Notes under the pieces: model-generated
What the model saw: only the letters and a program-made list of their open reading frames with translations
Databases searched by the model: none
What the model was told of the DNA's origin: nothing
Made by a program: the position numbers and the translations under genes
Origin: Solirubrobacterales bacterium
GTDB lineage: Bacteria; Actinomycetota; Thermoleophilia; Solirubrobacterales; Solirubrobacteraceae
Direction: 5' to 3'
DNA: 7,742 nt
Assembly: GCA_013695395.1 (NCBI GenBank)
Contig: JACDAP010000399.1
Coordinates: forward strand, 1 to 7,742
In this document: piece after piece, positions 6,440 through 7,742 of the stretch
How the letters are laid out: each line of letters begins with the position of its first letter
Numbering within the stretch: the stretch's first letter is position 1

Positions 6440-6601
6440 TCAGGCCTGCAGAACGTCACCGGAGATCACGGATCGGGCGCGGCGGCAGCGCCCGGAGCAG
6501 TAGCGGACCTCGTCCCACGAGCGCGCCCACTTCTTCCGCCACGCGAACGGGTGTCCGCAGGTCGCGCAGATCTTGGTGGGGAGGTCGCCCTTCTTGCGCA
6601 C
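6440..6601 (-). CDS. DUF2256 family small zinc-ribbon protein (GTG start)
   Basis: A 53-residue protein with the DUF2256 signature almost end to end: KGDLPTKICATCGHPFAW, then RKKWARSWDEVRYCSGRCRR. Four cysteines form C-X2-C (12, 15) and C-X3-C (35, 39), a likely zinc site; the basic W-RKKW core is the family hallmark. Function of the family is unknown. The start is taken as the GTG at 6599-6601 because family members begin just before the K-x-LP motif and there is no in-frame ATG nearby; the same frame stays open upstream to 7408, but that part lies antisense to the next gene. On the minus strand TACCCC ends four bases before the GTG, similar to the TACCCT seen before the Uma2 gene, so a leaderless or near-leaderless transcript is possible. 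DUF2256 genes in other bacteria are often found near photolyase/cryptochrome genes; that link is from memory, not shown here. Confidence 0.88.
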   Translation of the reverse strand: MRKKGDLPTKICATCGHPFAWRKKWARSWDEVRYCSGRCRRARSVISGDVLQA

Positions 6602-6631
6602 CTCAGGGGTACGACGTGGTTGGCTGCCCGG
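6602..6631. promoter_or_regulatory. 30-base divergent gap between DUF2256 and methyltransferase genes
   Basis: Only 30 bases separate the GTG of the minus-strand DUF2256 gene from the ATG of the plus-strand methyltransferase gene. The minus strand carries TACCCC close to the GTG; the plus strand carries TTGGCT at 6620-6625, six bases before the ATG. Neither start has a well-placed Shine-Dalgarno sequence. The promoters must overlap each other or the coding regions, and leaderless transcription is plausible for both genes. Confidence 0.35.
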
Positions 6632-7552
6632 ATGCTTCGCGAACGTCTCCGCCGCCTCTCCGGCCGTCCCGCCCGCGCCGTGCTGGACCAGCGCGTGCTC
6701 TGGCTCGACAGCCTCGTCGCCGACCGGCTCGGCCGTGCGCCGGTCACCGTGCACGATCGGCTCGAGGATCTCGACCGCCTGGCCCGCGCGCAGCTGGCGG
6801 GGCTCGGCTTCCTCGAGCTGGAGCGGAGCGAGCCGGGGCGGGCGCTCGCGTCGCTGTCCGCGCCGGTCGCCGCCGCGCTCAACTGGGCCCACGGGCCCGA
6901 CGGGTACGCGGCGCAGTCGGGGGTGTGGTTCAACCCACCGGTGCCGGTCGAGCACTGCGCGGGCGGCGTCGGCGTACTCCTTGTCAACGAACGCATCGTC
7001 GAGCAGCCGTGGGTCTTCTCCCGGGTGGGAGCCGCGCCGCAGCGGATCCTCGACGTGGGTGGAAGCGAGAGCACCGTCGCGCTCTCCCTTGCCACGCTCG
7101 GCCATCAGGTCATGGTCGTCGACCCCCGTGGCTACCCGGTGGAGCATCCGAACCTCACGGTCTGTGCGGAGCGCCTGGAGGACCACGCGCCGGCGCGCCC
7201 GTACGACGTGGCGGTGGCGCTCTCCGCGGTCGAGCACTTCGGGCTCGGCCACTACGCGGGCGGCGAGGGAGCGGTCGGCGACCGAGCGGCGGTGGCCCGG
7301 CTCCTTGAGCTGGTCGAGCCCGGCGGACGGCTCCTGCTCACCGTTCCGTTCGCGGCCGAGGCGAGCGTCGACGACTTCCAGCGCGTCTACGACCTCCCCG
7401 GCCTCCACACGCTCCTCACCGGCTGGCAGGTCGAGGAACGTGCCGCCGCCTGGCGGACGGAGCGGACCCGTTGGGAGCTCGGTCGCTGCGAGGAGCCACG
7501 GAGCCCGCGGGGCGTCGCGCTGGTCGCCGCCCGTGCCGCGTCCCGCTCGTAG
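6632..7552 (+). CDS. Class I SAM-dependent methyltransferase with N-terminal helical region
   Basis: A 306-residue protein. Residues 1 to about 70 are rich in Leu, Arg and Asp with a heptad-like pattern (LDQRVLWLDSLVADRL, HDRLEDLDRLARAQLAGL), probably helical or a short coiled coil. The methyltransferase domain runs from about 118: VNERIVEQPWVFSRV, the SAM loop ILDVGGSEST (139-148), VVDPRGYPVEHPNL (162-175) with Asp164 as the likely SAM-ribose ligand, ALSAVEHFGLGHY (196-208), and EPGGRLLLTVPF (229-240). This arrangement, with EQPW upstream of the SAM loop and EHFGLGHYG-like spacing, resembles methyltransferases found in polysaccharide or glycan gene clusters; substrate is unknown. The start is the ATG at 6632; a TTG at 6620 is the only near alternative. 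No Shine-Dalgarno is evident. It is not clearly part of the lipid operon and is unrelated in detail to the two CFA-like enzymes. Confidence 0.85.
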   Translation: MLRERLRRLSGRPARAVLDQRVLWLDSLVADRLGRAPVTVHDRLEDLDRLARAQLAGLGFLELERSEPGRALASLSAPVAAALNWAHGPDGYAAQSGVWFNPPVPVEHCAGGVGVLLVNERIVEQPWVFSRVGAAPQRILDVGGSESTVALSLATLGHQVMVVDPRGYPVEHPNLTVCAERLEDHAPARPYDVAVALSAVEHFGLGHYAGGEGAVGDRAAVARLLELVEPGGRLLLTVPFAAEASVDDFQRVYDLPGLHTLLTGWQVEERAAAWRTERTRWELGRCEEPRSPRGVALVAARAASRS

Positions 7553-7553
7553 C

Positions 7554-7588
7554 CGGCGGGACGGTCGCGCTCGAGGAACGTTCCGCCG
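7554..7588 (+). terminator. Candidate hairpin terminator after the methyltransferase gene (no T run)
   Basis: Two bases after the stop codon, CGGCGGGACG (7554-7563) can pair with CGTTCCGCCG (7579-7588), a 10-bp stem with one G-U pair and a 15-base loop. No T run follows, as is common for hairpins at gene ends in high-GC actinobacteria. The 3' arm overlaps the palindrome GGAACGTTCC (7575-7584), so alternative folds exist. Confidence 0.4.
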
Positions 7589-7640
7589 AGCGAAAGGAAC
7601 CTCGAACGCGCCGGTCTGCTGGCCGCTGTGCAGGGGCCCC

Positions 7641-7671
7641 GGCCCGCTCCCGTCTCCCGGAGCGCCCGGCC
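7641..7671. terminator. Candidate bidirectional hairpin between convergent genes
   Basis: GGCC-CGCTCC (7641-7650) can pair with GGAGCG (7659-7664) and, after a 3-base bulge, GGCC (7668-7671), giving 10 bp around an 8-base loop. It lies between the plus-strand methyltransferase end and the apparent end of a minus-strand gene at 7704. No T run is present on either strand. GC-rich DNA folds easily, so confidence is limited. The rest of 7553-7703 shows no supported gene. Confidence 0.3.
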
Positions 7672-7703
7672 CGCCCGGAGGCGGACCGGAGCACCAGGAG
7701 CGC

Positions 7704-7742
7704 TCAGGCGGCCGCGAGCGCCTGCGCGGCGAACAGCTCGCC
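7704..7742 (-). CDS. Possible C-terminal end of a protein gene entering from the right edge
   Basis: Read on the minus strand from the window edge, the last 39 bases give 12 codons, GELFAAQALAAA, and a TGA stop at 7704-7706. The composition is typical of an Ala-rich actinobacterial C-terminus, and the non-coding look and hairpins of 7553-7703 fit a convergent gene end here. Twelve residues are too few to name a family, and a chance frame cannot be excluded. Confidence 0.4.
   Translation of the reverse strand, partial: GELFAAQALAAA

Noticed and set aside
6602..7408. Upstream extension of the DUF2256 frame to 322 residues
   Set aside because: Only the last 53 residues match the family; the extension is antisense to a well-supported methyltransferase gene.
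1..7742. CRISPR arrays, tRNA/rRNA genes, insertion sequences and attachment sites
   Set aside because: No spaced direct repeats, no cloverleaf-like stretch, no transposase or integrase motifs and no terminal inverted repeats were seen on either strand.

Overview
The window is very GC-rich DNA (roughly 70% by eye) with strong G/C at third codon positions, tightly packed genes and no mobile element, tRNA, rRNA or CRISPR array. Codon bias, an actinobacterial-style TACCCT -10 box next to a start codon, and the gene set suggest a high-GC actinobacterium, perhaps Thermoleophilia (Solirubrobacterales-like). This placement is inference.

Layout. Positions 1-5632 hold minus-strand genes in one apparent operon, read from right to left: a COG2907-type FAD oxidoreductase (4358-5632), a DUF1365-cyclopropane-fatty-acid-synthase (CFA) fusion (2298-4361), an alpha/beta hydrolase (1492-2301), a second SAM methyltransferase of the CFA/coclaurine N-methyltransferase-like branch (455-1495), and, 14 bases further on, a Uma2-family nuclease-fold gene cut by the window edge (1-440). 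The first three junctions are each a 4-base ATGA stop/start overlap, so the four enzymes are probably translationally coupled. Divergent from the operon is a PlsC-type acyltransferase (5698-6390, plus). Next come a 53-residue DUF2256 zinc-ribbon protein (6440-6601, minus, GTG start) and, divergent from it across a 30-base gap, a class I SAM methyltransferase (6632-7552, plus). A convergent region with two hairpins follows, then the last 12 codons of a possible minus-strand gene (7704-7742).

How the genes work together. The FAD oxidoreductase, DUF1365 and CFA-type methyltransferase form a core recurrently found together in bacteria and linked to modification of unsaturated phospholipid acyl chains (methyl-branched, furan or cyclopropane fatty acids). 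Here two of the three are fused, the CFA domain lacks two of the bicarbonate-site residues of E. coli Cfa, and the operon adds a hydrolase and a second methyltransferase. The divergent acyltransferase also fits lipid metabolism. The best reading is a membrane-lipid tailoring operon of unknown exact product. The DUF2256 gene fits because, as I recall, this family often sits near photolyase/CFA-type light-response clusters elsewhere.
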